A stretch of DNA of 64,000 nucleotides, from contig JAFIGY010000003.1 in assembly GCA_017849435.1 (NCBI GenBank), positions 124,001-188,000 on the forward strand, read 5' to 3'. Positions within the stretch are counted from its first letter, which is position 1, and each line of letters starts with the position of its first letter. Source of the stretch: Chitinophaga niabensis. Lineage in GTDB: Bacteria > Bacteroidota > Bacteroidia > Chitinophagales > Chitinophagaceae. The translations under genes were made by a program, and so were the position numbers. Under the pieces are notes generated by a model. It saw only the letters and a program-made list of their open reading frames with translations, searched no databases and was not told where the DNA came from. This document shows, one piece after another, positions 34,336 through 43,343 of the stretch.

Positions 34336-35127
34336 TTATGGGTTGACTGTAAAAGACACTGTGTTCCTGGAAACAGAAACGGATATCCCGGTTGCCGGGC
34401 TCAGCAACAGATCCAGCTTCCTGGTGGCAGCTACCGGGTTGAATTTCACTACAACGATCCCTTCACCCTGGCCGGCAGGAATGGTCACCTTACCCTTCGG
34501 CGTCACAAAAGTGAAGTCGGTTCCTTCCACAACAGTGGAAGTTGCCTTTACAGTGTAATCAAACACCAGGTCCTGCTTAAACCTTGCTGCAGCGGCGGTG
34601 ATACGTACACGCATTGTGTCGTTACCGGTGGTAGCGGTAGGTTTAACGGTCTTAGTCAGCGGATCTTTCCAGTCGATCGGAGTCGCTGTAACGTTGAGGG
34701 TCATATTTTTCCCGTTCACGCTGGCTTTTACATCTCCATCTTTCAGTACCAGGTTCAATTTCTTGCCCGCGGCAGTTGGTTTCAGGGTAAAAGCTACTTT
34801 CCCCTGGCTGGCGTTGGCAGGAATGCTGGCCTGGCCATAAGCGCCGATCGCTTCTACATCGGTTGGTAAGATAGCGGTGGAATTCAGTGTATCCCAGCCT
34901 ATTTTTGTTTCTGTGCTTACCTGCCGGCCGATCAGCTGGATCAGCTGGCTGTCTGCTACGGGTACGTTAGCGGCGTACACGGTCCTTGTATATGAATTAC
35001 TGGGAGGATTGCCAAATTCGATCAGCGGTGCTCCCTCATACACAAACATCTTGTCTTTATTGCAGCTGAAAGCGGCGGCTGCCAGCAGCACTACTCCAAC
35101 AATGATTATTCTTGATTTCATATTCAT
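34336..35127 (-). CDS. Lipoprotein of a SusC/SusD locus (SusE-like position), function unknown
   Basis: About 263 aa from ATG 35127 (ATG 35121 is equally possible). A lipoprotein signal peptide ends in AAAAFSC-NKD, placing the protein on a membrane surface. The mature part starts with VYEGAPLIEF, a feature of the DUF4843/DUF1735-type proteins found with SusC/SusD. Two beta-sandwich-like halves follow (about 30-140 and 150-263). It lies about 50 bp after susD in the same direction. The natural guess is an accessory surface glycan- or ligand-binding lipoprotein, inferred from position. Confidence 0.7.
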   Translation of the reverse strand: MNMKSRIIIVGVVLLAAAAFSCNKDKMFVYEGAPLIEFGNPPSNSYTRTVYAANVPVADSQLIQLIGRQVSTETKIGWDTLNSTAILPTDVEAIGAYGQASIPANASQGKVAFTLKPTAAGKKLNLVLKDGDVKASVNGKNMTLNVTATPIDWKDPLTKTVKPTATTGNDTMRVRITAAAARFKQDLVFDYTVKATSTVVEGTDFTFVTPKGKVTIPAGQGEGIVVVKFNPVAATRKLDLLLSPATGISVSVSRNTVSFTVNP

Positions 35128-35175
35128 GCTTTTAAAATGATTCTTCAGAGACTGCATCCCCGAAGAATTACGCCA

Positions 35176-36627
35176 TCAATAAAACGGGTTTGGTTTCAGG
35201 TTTTTGTTCACATCTGTTTCAGTCGTAGGAATGGGTGCAACCAGTCTGTAATCTTTGTTTTCGATAGTGGTAGCACCTTTCACGATGTTCCTGCCGGTAC
35301 GCAGGAGGTCAAACAGGCGATGACCTTCAAACGCCAGCTCGATCCTTCTTTCCCTCCATATTTCTTTTGTCAGGTCGTCTCCTGTTAAAGCCGCTATGGG
35401 AGCCAGTTTGGTACGGGTGTGTACTTTGTTCAGGTCATCCATGGCGCCTGATTCTTTACCCGGCTGCATCGCTCTTGCTTCTGCGCGGTTGAGATATACC
35501 TCGCTGGCGCGGATCAGCATGATGTCGTCACCACCCCTGTACGGTTTGGCACCGGGCCATTTAAGGCAATAATATACGATCTGGCTGCTTTTAACATCCT
35601 GTTTGATAAGAGACCTTCTGCGCGGATCGGCGGTGCCGCCGTAATAATCCGCCAGCAGTTCTGCACGGGCTGTGATGTCTCCATAACCGCCGAGGATGGG
35701 ATGTTTGTAGTAGATGTACTGGATGGCATCCGTACCCAGTGATTCGTAAGCCTCGAAACTGAGACCGAAGATCATTTCAGGATGCAGGTTCCCCCATTTG
35801 GACATATAGGTGGCGCTGTCTGAAACGAACTCCACTTTCAGCTTAGGGGAATTGAAAGGCATCAGGGAAATGGCGCTGGTAGCAGAAGCTTCAGCACCCG
35901 CCCAATCGCCACGATACAATTTCACGCGACTGTTCAGCGCAACGGCAGCGAGTTTGGAAGCGCGGAACGGAGCTATCTGGGTGATGGAGCTCGCTTCAGC
36001 CCTGCCCAGTTTCAGTTCTGCGGAATCGAGGTCTTTCACGATCTGTGCATACACTTCATCCACCTTTGCACGGGCCGGATAGCCGGGAAATGCAGGGTCC
36101 GTTACATCGAGGATCGCATCTGTTACAATGGGAACTCCTAAATCGAAATCGTACATGAAACGGGGATTGCGGGCATAAGACCTTACCAGGTCAAAATAGT
36201 TGTAGGCGCGCAGGAAGTGCGCTTCGCCCAGCAACTGTTGCTTTTCATCCTCCGTAAATCCTTTGATCTGATCAATGTACTTCATGATGTAGTTGCAACG
36301 GAAGATATTCACGTAGCAGGCATTCCAGATGTTAACCTGCGCACGGGGCTGGTTATTGGCTTCTGATACAAACCTGTTGGAGTTGGAAGATGTGATCTCT
36401 CCGTTGTCAGCCAGCACTTCACATTGCACGATGAAATCGCGGCCATAGTAACCGGAACCGCGCATGCTCGCATATACGGAGATGATCGTCGCTTTCAACG
36501 CGTCTTTGCTTTTGGTAGCAATGTTCAGGTCGATGGATTCCTTGGGATTTGTTTCCAGCAGTTTGTTGCAGGACACTGTCGTTGCAGTAGCACTGACAGC
36601 GAGTATATATAGAAACAGTCTCTTCAT
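35176..36627 (-). CDS. RagB/SusD-family nutrient-binding outer-membrane lipoprotein
   Basis: A 483-aa lipoprotein; the lipobox is TTVSC with the Cys near residue 20 (CNKLLETNPKESIDL). The body has the helical TPR-like SusD scaffold (NYFDLVRSYARNP, LNRAEARAM) and ends with the family C-terminus (LTKEIWRERRIELAFEGHRLFDLLR ... NPFY). It forms the lid of a SusC/SusD TonB-dependent importer. It starts 11 bp after the susC stop. The substrate is unknown and no carbohydrate-active enzyme gene is adjacent. Confidence 0.95.
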   Translation of the reverse strand: MKRLFLYILAVSATATTVSCNKLLETNPKESIDLNIATKSKDALKATIISVYASMRGSGYYGRDFIVQCEVLADNGEITSSNSNRFVSEANNQPRAQVNIWNACYVNIFRCNYIMKYIDQIKGFTEDEKQQLLGEAHFLRAYNYFDLVRSYARNPRFMYDFDLGVPIVTDAILDVTDPAFPGYPARAKVDEVYAQIVKDLDSAELKLGRAEASSITQIAPFRASKLAAVALNSRVKLYRGDWAGAEASATSAISLMPFNSPKLKVEFVSDSATYMSKWGNLHPEMIFGLSFEAYESLGTDAIQYIYYKHPILGGYGDITARAELLADYYGGTADPRRRSLIKQDVKSSQIVYYCLKWPGAKPYRGGDDIMLIRASEVYLNRAEARAMQPGKESGAMDDLNKVHTRTKLAPIAALTGDDLTKEIWRERRIELAFEGHRLFDLLRTGRNIVKGATTIENKDYRLVAPIPTTETDVNKNLKPNPFY

Positions 36628-36638
36628 TTCAGACAGGT

Positions 36639-39623
36639 TTAAAAGTTTACGTTAATGCCAACAGTATACTGTTTGCTTTGCGGATAGATACCGAAGTCCC
36701 CGGTTGTACCGTTGATCAGCTCAGGATCATACCCTGAGTAGTTGGACCATGTGTGGAAATTCGCCGCCGTAGCATAGATCCTCGCATATGCGAGACCCCA
36801 CTGACGTAGTACCTTTTTGGGCAGGGTGTAAGCCAGTGTGATATCCTTGATCCTCGCATAGTCTCCTTTCTCGTAGTAACGGTCTGACAGGGAGTAGGCG
36901 GAAGAAGTTCCCGGGATTGTACCACCGTAGTAAGGTTTGAATACATCGGTGATGTCTCCGGGTTTCTGCCATCTTCTCCATTGGGAAGCATATTGGTTCC
37001 TGTCAACTGTACTGCCGGCGCGGGAAGAGAACAGCGCATCCTGGTTCAGCAGGTAGTTGCCACCGGAGAATTGCAGGAAAACACGCAATGAGAATGCCTT
37101 GTAAGTAAACTCGTTGATAAAACCGCCGTACCAGGTGGGATCCAATGTACCGGGCAGATAAGCACGGTCACGGGCAACCGGTTGGTAAGTGATGTTCCCC
37201 AATGTGTCATACCACATCGGACGGCCATCAGCAGGGTTGATACCAGCCCATTTTTGGGTGAAGATAGAGTTGATGGGACGGCCGATCACGATGGCTGTAC
37301 CGATGTTATCCTGACCGGGCAACAGTTTCGTTACCTTGTTCTTCACGCTGGAAACGTTGAATTTGGTTTCCCATCTGAAATCTCCTGCGTCGAAGTTTAC
37401 GGTCTTTAATTCAAACTCTATACCCTGGTTGCGCAGGCTGCCTACATTCTGCTGGATGGAACCGAAACCGCTGGTGATAGGCAGGGGCTTGGTGAGCAGG
37501 AGGTTCTTGCGGTCTGCAATGAAGTAATCCGCTGTCAGGTTGATGCGGTTCTTGAGAAGAGCAAGGTCGAACCCGAAGTTATAGGATTGGTTGCTTTCCC
37601 AGCTGAGATCCGGAACAGCGAGTGCTGACGGAGCTGCACCGGGCAATCCTTCATAAGTACCGCCCAGGCCGAACAGTTGACGGCTGGGGTAGTTACCGAT
37701 GAGACTGTTACCGGTCTGACCATAAGAAACGCGGAATTTCAGATCGCTGATCACGTTGCTGTTGGCAAGGAAGGCTTCTTTGGAAGCTCTCCACATCAAA
37801 GAAACAGAGGGGAAAGTACCATAGCGGTTGTTTTTACCAAAGCGGGAAGAACCATCGCGACGTACTGTTCCGGTTACGGTGTAGCGGTCGTCATAAGTAT
37901 AAGACAACTGGCCAAATCCGCTCAACAGTTTCCAGTCGCCATAAAAAGAACCGGGGTTGGTCGGAACCGCGGTAGATCCCACGGTGGAGAACTCGTAGCT
38001 GGGAACGCCGGTACCACCGGTGTTGAAGCCTCTTGATACGTTATAACGGTATTCCGTTCCGATCAATGCAGACACTTTGTGAACATCATTGAAAACATGG
38101 TTGAAGTTCAGGGTATGGTTCGTCTGCCAGTTCAGCAATTCAGAGTTGTAGTCGCTCACACGGCCGGAAGGCGCGCCATCCGGAGTGCGGGGATCTGTAA
38201 AGCGGTGTTCCTTTACATCGCCGTATTCCGCGTTGATCGTACCACGATAGGTCAATGAGTTGGTGATGGAATAGATCACGCCCAGGTTACCGATCATTTT
38301 CAGGTTACGGGCGTTGTAGGAATCGTAGTTTGCCTGTTGCAGCGGGTTAATGTAGTAGGCGCCAAACAGGTTCTGGTTGTAGGTGCCGTCTTCGTTATAC
38401 GGACCGGTACCGGGCCACAGCAGGATACCACCGCGGTTCGGGTTGGTGAAAGTACCTGCACCGTTCACGCCATTTTGCTTGTAGGCCGCCAGCAGGATGC
38501 CGCTGCTGATCTCAAGCTTTTTGTTCACTTTATGGTTCAGGTTCAGTTTCATGGTACCGCGCGTAAAGTCGGACGCGATCACCTGACCTTCAGATCTGTT
38601 CAAAGAACCGGAAAGATAGAAGGTAGTTTTTTCGTTACCGCCATTGATCCCGAGCTCATAGTTCTGGATAATACCTTTGCGGAACAGGATGTTTTGCCAG
38701 TCATAGTTCGGGAGGCTGTCATATTTGGTGGTACCGAACAGTGTGGGTACCCAGGAATCGGCGTCTGCTTTACCATAGCGGTTCAGGCGGGATTCATAAG
38801 CCAGCTGGATCAGCTGTTGTGTGGTGAGTACGTCCACTTTCTTGATCCTTTCGGAATAACCGGTATATACACCCAGTGTTACATTGGTTTTTCCGGCTTT
38901 CCCTTTTTTGGTAGTGATGATCACTACGCCGTTCGCAGCTTGTGCACCGTAGATAGAGGCGCTGGCCGGGTCTTTGAGCACATCGATCGTCTCAATATCG
39001 TCAGGATTCAATGCTGCGAGTGCGTTGGACGAAGGGAAGTTGCGGGTGTTGTCGCCAGAGTTCACCTGCACACCATCGATGATGTAAAGCGGGTCAGAAC
39101 CTGCGTTGATAGAACCCAGGCCACGTACACGAACGCTCAACGCGCCGCCGGGAATACCATTGTTGGCAATTACCTGTACACCGGCCATTTGACCCTGCAT
39201 AGCGCGGTCAAAGCTTTGTACCGGGCGGTTCTCAATGTCTTTCCCCTGTACAGAGGTCACGGCTCCGGACACATCCCGTTTACGTTTCACACTATAGCCG
39301 GTCACCACAAATTCATCCAGACTTTTTTGATCTGACAATAATTTCACAAGAAGCTGGTTACCGGAAGGAATTGGCATTTCCTTCTTTTCGTAACCTACGA
39401 AAGTGAATGTGAGTACCTGTGCGTTGGCAGGGATGGAGAGGCTGAAAGATCCGTCAGGTTTGGTAATAGTTCCAAGGTTGGTGCCTTTAACGCCTACCGT
39501 TACACCCGGTAGCGGGGAGTTGTCTGTTCCGTCTGTTACTTTCCCGGTAATCACGCGATTTTGCGCGAACACCCCGGAGAGTGTCAATAACAGACATACT
39601 CCCAAGAGAAGAACTCTCTTCAT
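36639..39623 (-). CDS. SusC/RagA-family TonB-linked outer-membrane transporter
   Basis: A 994-aa protein. Signal peptide 1-20 (GVFAQ). The carboxypeptidase-like regulatory domain (about 23-98) begins VITGKVTDGTDNSPLPGVTV. The plug domain starts with VVTGYSVKRKRDVSGAVTSV and contains the NGIPGGALSVRVRGLGSI and DPLYIIDGVQ family words; a 22-strand barrel fills the rest, ending in NVNF. It imports a ligand captured by SusD using TonB energy. There is no anti-sigma-interacting N-terminal extension and no sigma/anti-sigma genes nearby. The 183 bp upstream contain a weak TTACTTTG box but no convincing promoter. Confidence 0.96.
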   Translation of the reverse strand: MKRVLLLGVCLLLTLSGVFAQNRVITGKVTDGTDNSPLPGVTVGVKGTNLGTITKPDGSFSLSIPANAQVLTFTFVGYEKKEMPIPSGNQLLVKLLSDQKSLDEFVVTGYSVKRKRDVSGAVTSVQGKDIENRPVQSFDRAMQGQMAGVQVIANNGIPGGALSVRVRGLGSINAGSDPLYIIDGVQVNSGDNTRNFPSSNALAALNPDDIETIDVLKDPASASIYGAQAANGVVIITTKKGKAGKTNVTLGVYTGYSERIKKVDVLTTQQLIQLAYESRLNRYGKADADSWVPTLFGTTKYDSLPNYDWQNILFRKGIIQNYELGINGGNEKTTFYLSGSLNRSEGQVIASDFTRGTMKLNLNHKVNKKLEISSGILLAAYKQNGVNGAGTFTNPNRGGILLWPGTGPYNEDGTYNQNLFGAYYINPLQQANYDSYNARNLKMIGNLGVIYSITNSLTYRGTINAEYGDVKEHRFTDPRTPDGAPSGRVSDYNSELLNWQTNHTLNFNHVFNDVHKVSALIGTEYRYNVSRGFNTGGTGVPSYEFSTVGSTAVPTNPGSFYGDWKLLSGFGQLSYTYDDRYTVTGTVRRDGSSRFGKNNRYGTFPSVSLMWRASKEAFLANSNVISDLKFRVSYGQTGNSLIGNYPSRQLFGLGGTYEGLPGAAPSALAVPDLSWESNQSYNFGFDLALLKNRINLTADYFIADRKNLLLTKPLPITSGFGSIQQNVGSLRNQGIEFELKTVNFDAGDFRWETKFNVSSVKNKVTKLLPGQDNIGTAIVIGRPINSIFTQKWAGINPADGRPMWYDTLGNITYQPVARDRAYLPGTLDPTWYGGFINEFTYKAFSLRVFLQFSGGNYLLNQDALFSSRAGSTVDRNQYASQWRRWQKPGDITDVFKPYYGGTIPGTSSAYSLSDRYYEKGDYARIKDITLAYTLPKKVLRQWGLAYARIYATAANFHTWSNYSGYDPELINGTTGDFGIYPQSKQYTVGINVNF

Positions 39624-39806
39624 AAGTCGTCGATTTAGATTAGATGTTTAAATAATTTGAAAATCAAGGCGCCAAAGTAAAGCTTAATATTTTGTTAAAT
39701 CTGGCACAAAAGTGTTATTATTTGTTGCTACACATAAATTTTTATGCTGAAAGCCAATGCAATTGACTTTCAAACGGGCTATAACAAACGAAAACCAGTG
39801 ATTATA

Positions 39807-41318
39807 TCACAACTGATAAATGCCCCCGAATTTTTCCCGGGCATATTCAAGGAAATAGCGGAAGTTCAGTTTTTCACTGGTCACCTTTTCACAGAGTTCA
39901 TTGGAGGTATAGAACCGCCCGTATCGGTGGATGTTTTCCCGTAACCATTGCAGCAGCGAGCCATAGGCGCCGGATGCGATGGCGTTTTCCAGGCCGGGTA
40001 TCTGCTTTTTTGCGGTGGTGAACAATTGTGCGGCGTAGAAGCTGCCGAGGGAATAGGTAGGGAAGTATCCGAAGCTGCCGTGTGACCAGTGGATATCCTG
40101 CAGAACGCCTTTCATATCGTCCGGTACTTCCACCTGGAGATAATCGAGATAATATTGGTTCCAGGTGTCTCGCAGGTCTTTGGTCTGGAGAGAACCTTCG
40201 ATCAATCCTTTTTCAATCTCATACCGGATCATCACGTGGAAGTGATAGGTGAGTTCATCCGCTTCTGTGCGGATGAGGGAAGGTTGTACGAGGTTGATGG
40301 CCTGGTAGAAGTCGTTCAACGGAACAGCCTGCAGGCTGCTGCGGAAGATGCCCTGCAGTTTACCGTAATGGTGCTGCCAGAAAATGAGGCTGCGGCCTAC
40401 ATTGTTCTCCCAGAGCCGCGATTGCGATTCGTGAATGCCGAGGCTGGCGGCCTCGCCGCAGGGAAGACCATATTCCTCAGTTGGCAGGCCTTGTTCATAC
40501 AGGGCATGGCCACCTTCGTGAATGCAGCTCCAGGTCATATTGCCAAGGTCCTGCTCATCGATGCGGGTAGTTACGCGCACATCCTGGGGGTTGAAGCTGG
40601 TAGTAAAGGGATGTTCAGATACATCCTGGCGGCCGGCTTTGAAATCGTACCCCATTGCTTTCAGCAGGTTAAGGCCGAATTCCCATTGCGCGTCCTTAGG
40701 GTAGTGGCGGTTGAGGAATTGCTTGTCCGGCGCATCCTGCAGCGCAATTTTTTGCAGCAGCGGAAGCAGGGATTCCTTCACATCCCGGAAGATCGTATCC
40801 AGCATACTCACATCCGCTCCTTTTTCATATTCGTTGAGCAATGCATCATATGGATGAGCCTCGTAGCCGAGGATATCCGTTTCCCGCCGTTTAAGCGCCA
40901 CCATTTTGCTCAGCAGCGGTTCAAAGACCGCAAAGTTATTTTCCTTGCGGGCCCTGATCCAGGCGTGATAGGCAGCGTTGGTAGCGGAAGATAGCTCTGC
41001 CACAAAGCTGGCGGGGTACTTGCGTTGTTTTTCATAGTCTTCGAGGGACAGTGCTATATTCTTTTGTTCCGTGGCACTGAGATCGCTGCGGCTGCTCAGT
41101 TCTTTCAGCAATGTTCCCAGTGCATCTTCCGTAAAGAGTTCATGGGCAATGGTGCTGAGGGTGGTCAGCTGCTGGCCGCGGAAGCCTGCTCCCTTTTCAG
41201 GCAGATAGGTTTCCTGGTCCCAGCTCAATATGGCCATCGCATTACGCACATCCGCGATCTTTTGCATCTTTGCTTTGTAATCTTCGTAAAGCTCCCGGGA
41301 AGTTTTTTGCACTGTCAT
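39807..41318 (-). CDS. M32-family metallocarboxypeptidase
   Basis: A 503-aa cytoplasmic, zinc-dependent carboxypeptidase (Taq type) that removes C-terminal residues from peptides. The zinc motif HEGGH lies at residues 267-271 with the third ligand Glu in HESQSR (about 296-301). Other family words are SWDQETYLP near 33 and LWENNVGRS near 302. Length is normal. It has its own promoter upstream and lies back to back with the divergent Nif3-like gene, 43 bp apart. Confidence 0.95.
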   Translation of the reverse strand: MTVQKTSRELYEDYKAKMQKIADVRNAMAILSWDQETYLPEKGAGFRGQQLTTLSTIAHELFTEDALGTLLKELSSRSDLSATEQKNIALSLEDYEKQRKYPASFVAELSSATNAAYHAWIRARKENNFAVFEPLLSKMVALKRRETDILGYEAHPYDALLNEYEKGADVSMLDTIFRDVKESLLPLLQKIALQDAPDKQFLNRHYPKDAQWEFGLNLLKAMGYDFKAGRQDVSEHPFTTSFNPQDVRVTTRIDEQDLGNMTWSCIHEGGHALYEQGLPTEEYGLPCGEAASLGIHESQSRLWENNVGRSLIFWQHHYGKLQGIFRSSLQAVPLNDFYQAINLVQPSLIRTEADELTYHFHVMIRYEIEKGLIEGSLQTKDLRDTWNQYYLDYLQVEVPDDMKGVLQDIHWSHGSFGYFPTYSLGSFYAAQLFTTAKKQIPGLENAIASGAYGSLLQWLRENIHRYGRFYTSNELCEKVTSEKLNFRYFLEYAREKFGGIYQL

Positions 41319-41336
41319 GAAAACGGTTTTATTTTA

Positions 41337-41344
41337 CAAATCTA
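41337..41344 (-). promoter_or_regulatory. -7 box (TAGATTTG) for the M32 carboxypeptidase
   Basis: Exact consensus on the minus strand, 18 nt before the ATG at 41318, within the 43-bp divergent gap. Confidence 0.5.
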
Positions 41345-41361
41345 GTTAACAGCGATAAGAT

Positions 41362-42456
41362 ATGATCATCCGCGATATAATACAAGTCATAGAGGCTTTC
41401 GCGCCCATGCCTTACCAGGAGCAATATGATAATGCCGGACTTATCTTCGGACATGCGGATGCTCCCGTGAAAGGCGTACTGCTCACGCTGGATGCCACGG
41501 AGGCTGTGCTGGATGAAGCGCTGGAAAAGGGATGTAACCTGGTGATCGCGCATCATCCCATTGTTTTTGGCGGGTTGAAGAAGATCAATGGCCGGAACTA
41601 TGTAGAGCGGGTGGCGATCAAGGCGATCAAAAATGATATTGCGGTGTATGCCGCGCACACGAACCTAGACAATGTGAGGGGAGGCGTCAGTGCAATGATG
41701 GCGGAGCAACTGGGTCTCGGAGAAACGCGGGTACTGGACCCTAAGCGGCAGCTGCTCAGCAAGCTCTTTACCTTTGTGCCTTCAGCGGATGCGGAAACAG
41801 TGAGGTCGGCACTCTTTGCAGCCGGCGCCGGGCATATCGGGAAGTACAGCGAATGCAGCTTTAATCAGGACGGAACCGGTACCTTCAGAGGAGCGGCGGA
41901 CACAAACCCTTATGTGGGAAAGCCGGGAGAACGGCACCAGGAAAGGGAGATGAGAGTAGAGGTGATCTTTCCGACCCATTTGGAGGGGACTGTGGTCCGG
42001 GCCCTGCTGCAGCATCATCCTTATGAAGAAGCGGCATATGATATCGTGAAGCTGGAAAATGCCTGGGCAGAGGTGGGTTCGGGGCTGATTGGCGCCCTGC
42101 CTGAGCCGATGGCGGAAATGGACTTCCTGCGGATGGTGAAGGAGCGTTTCCGGACAGGATGTGTGCGCTATACTCCGCTGCGGGGTAAACCCGTTAAAAA
42201 AGTGGCTGTTTGCGGAGGAGCGGGCAGCTTCCTGCTCAGGAAGGCGGTTGCCGCCGGAGCAGACGCTTACGTGTCTGCCGATTTCAAATACCATGAATTT
42301 TTTGATGCTGAAAATCAATTAATTATAGCAGACGTCGGACATTTTGAGAGCGAACAGTTCGCAGTGGACTTATTTTATCATATATTGACCGAAAATTTCC
42401 GTAATTTTGCGCCTCTTAAATCTACCATTCAAACAAACCCGGTAAATTATTTATAA
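41362..42456 (+). CDS. Nif3-like dinuclear metal center hexameric protein
   Basis: A 364-aa NIF3/DUF34 protein of the long form with an inserted domain between two halves (about 130-235). Metal ligands are visible in VIAHHPIVFGG (about 66-76), AAHTNLDNV and the C-terminal DVGHFESEQF. These proteins bind two metals in a toroidal hexamer; the biochemical role is unsettled. The zinc-ribbon gene follows after 3 bp, a pairing seen in several phyla. A -7 box (42402-42409) inside its 3' end may also drive that gene. Confidence 0.92.
   Translation: MIIRDIIQVIEAFAPMPYQEQYDNAGLIFGHADAPVKGVLLTLDATEAVLDEALEKGCNLVIAHHPIVFGGLKKINGRNYVERVAIKAIKNDIAVYAAHTNLDNVRGGVSAMMAEQLGLGETRVLDPKRQLLSKLFTFVPSADAETVRSALFAAGAGHIGKYSECSFNQDGTGTFRGAADTNPYVGKPGERHQEREMRVEVIFPTHLEGTVVRALLQHHPYEEAAYDIVKLENAWAEVGSGLIGALPEPMAEMDFLRMVKERFRTGCVRYTPLRGKPVKKVAVCGGAGSFLLRKAVAAGADAYVSADFKYHEFFDAENQLIIADVGHFESEQFAVDLFYHILTENFRNFAPLKSTIQTNPVNYL
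42402..42409 (+). promoter_or_regulatory. Internal -7 box (TAATTTTG) for the zinc-ribbon gene
   Basis: Exact TAnnTTTG within the last codons of the Nif3-like gene, 50 nt before the zinc-ribbon ATG at 42460. It may be coincidental coding sequence. Confidence 0.35.
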
Positions 42457-42459
42457 TAC

Positions 42460-43212
42460 ATGGCTACTGTTAAAGAATACAACGTTGAGGAAAAGCTGGT
42501 TTCTGTACTGAAGTTACAGAAGATCGATTCCAAGTTGGACGAGATCCAGATCCTGAAAGGGGAGTTGCCTATAGAAGTACGGGATCTGGAAGATGAGATC
42601 GAAGGCCTGAATCATCGTCAGACACACATCGAAGACGAGATCAAGGGTATTCAGGACTTTGTAGCTGCCAAGAAAGCGGCTATCAAAGAAGCGGAAGCCC
42701 TGGCCAAGAAATATGAGAAGCAGCAGGATAATGTAAAGAACAGCCGCGAGTTTGAAGCCATCACCAAGGAAGTGGAGATGCAGAACCTGGAGATCAAACT
42801 GGCAGAAAAACATATCAAAGACGCGAACGAAGAGATCAAGGATAAAACCCGCACGCTTGAAGTGGCTAAAAAAGCGGTAGCGGAAAAAGAAGCGAACCTG
42901 AAGCATAAGAAAGGAGAGCTCGAGAAGATCATCGGCGAAACGGACAAGGAAGAGCGTCAGTACGAGAAGCAAAGCCAGGAAGCTCGCGAGAAAGTGGAAG
43001 CCCGCCTGCTGCAGGCTTATGAGAAAATCCGCAAGAACTATCGCAACGGCCTGGCCGTGGTAACGGTAGTGCGCGACTCCTGCGGCGGATGTTTCAATGC
43101 CATCCCCCCGCAACGGCAGGCAGAGATCCGGCAGCGTAAGAAGATCATCGTGTGTGAGCACTGCGGCCGTATCCTGGTGGATAATGACCTTGATGCTACC
43201 GTGACCATCTGA
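42460..43212 (+). CDS. Coiled-coil protein with C4 zinc ribbon (CT398/CdsZ-like)
   Basis: A 250-aa protein. Residues about 10-195 are a long, charged antiparallel coiled coil (heptads rich in E, K and A, e.g. KKAAIKEAEALAKKYEKQQ). The C-terminal 55 residues form a zinc ribbon: DSCGGCFNAIPPQ and VCEHCGRILV supply the four Cys. Relatives in Chlamydia (CT398) bind sigma-54 or secretion components, and mycobacterial relatives sit beside Nif3 and RNase HI genes. The role here is unknown. A strong terminator follows. Confidence 0.9.
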   Translation: MATVKEYNVEEKLVSVLKLQKIDSKLDEIQILKGELPIEVRDLEDEIEGLNHRQTHIEDEIKGIQDFVAAKKAAIKEAEALAKKYEKQQDNVKNSREFEAITKEVEMQNLEIKLAEKHIKDANEEIKDKTRTLEVAKKAVAEKEANLKHKKGELEKIIGETDKEERQYEKQSQEAREKVEARLLQAYEKIRKNYRNGLAVVTVVRDSCGGCFNAIPPQRQAEIRQRKKIIVCEHCGRILVDNDLDATVTI

Positions 43213-43238
43213 TCGTGAAAAAAAGTTATCAGCACATA

Positions 43239-43274
43239 AAAAACAGGAAAGGGGAGCGCTTCTTTCCTGTTTTT
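43239..43274 (+). terminator. Terminator after the Nif3/zinc-ribbon operon
   Basis: A perfect 13-bp stem, 43239-43251 with 43262-43274, encloses a 10-nt loop and ends in a T5 run. Confidence 0.85.
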
Positions 43275-43325
43275 GTTTTAATCTGGCAAGATATTGGATG
43301 CCCTGGGCCCCGGGATATCCCATTT

Positions 43326-43333
43326 TAATTTTG
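43326..43333 (+). promoter_or_regulatory. -7 box (TAATTTTG) for the TPR gene
   Basis: Exact consensus ending 10 nt before the ATG at 43344. Confidence 0.5.
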
Positions 43334-43343
43334 ACTTTTATCT

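Noticed and set aside
38337-39335. A 332-aa plus-strand frame opposite susC
   Set aside because: Antisense shadow of the SusC plug and barrel; no homology pattern of its own.
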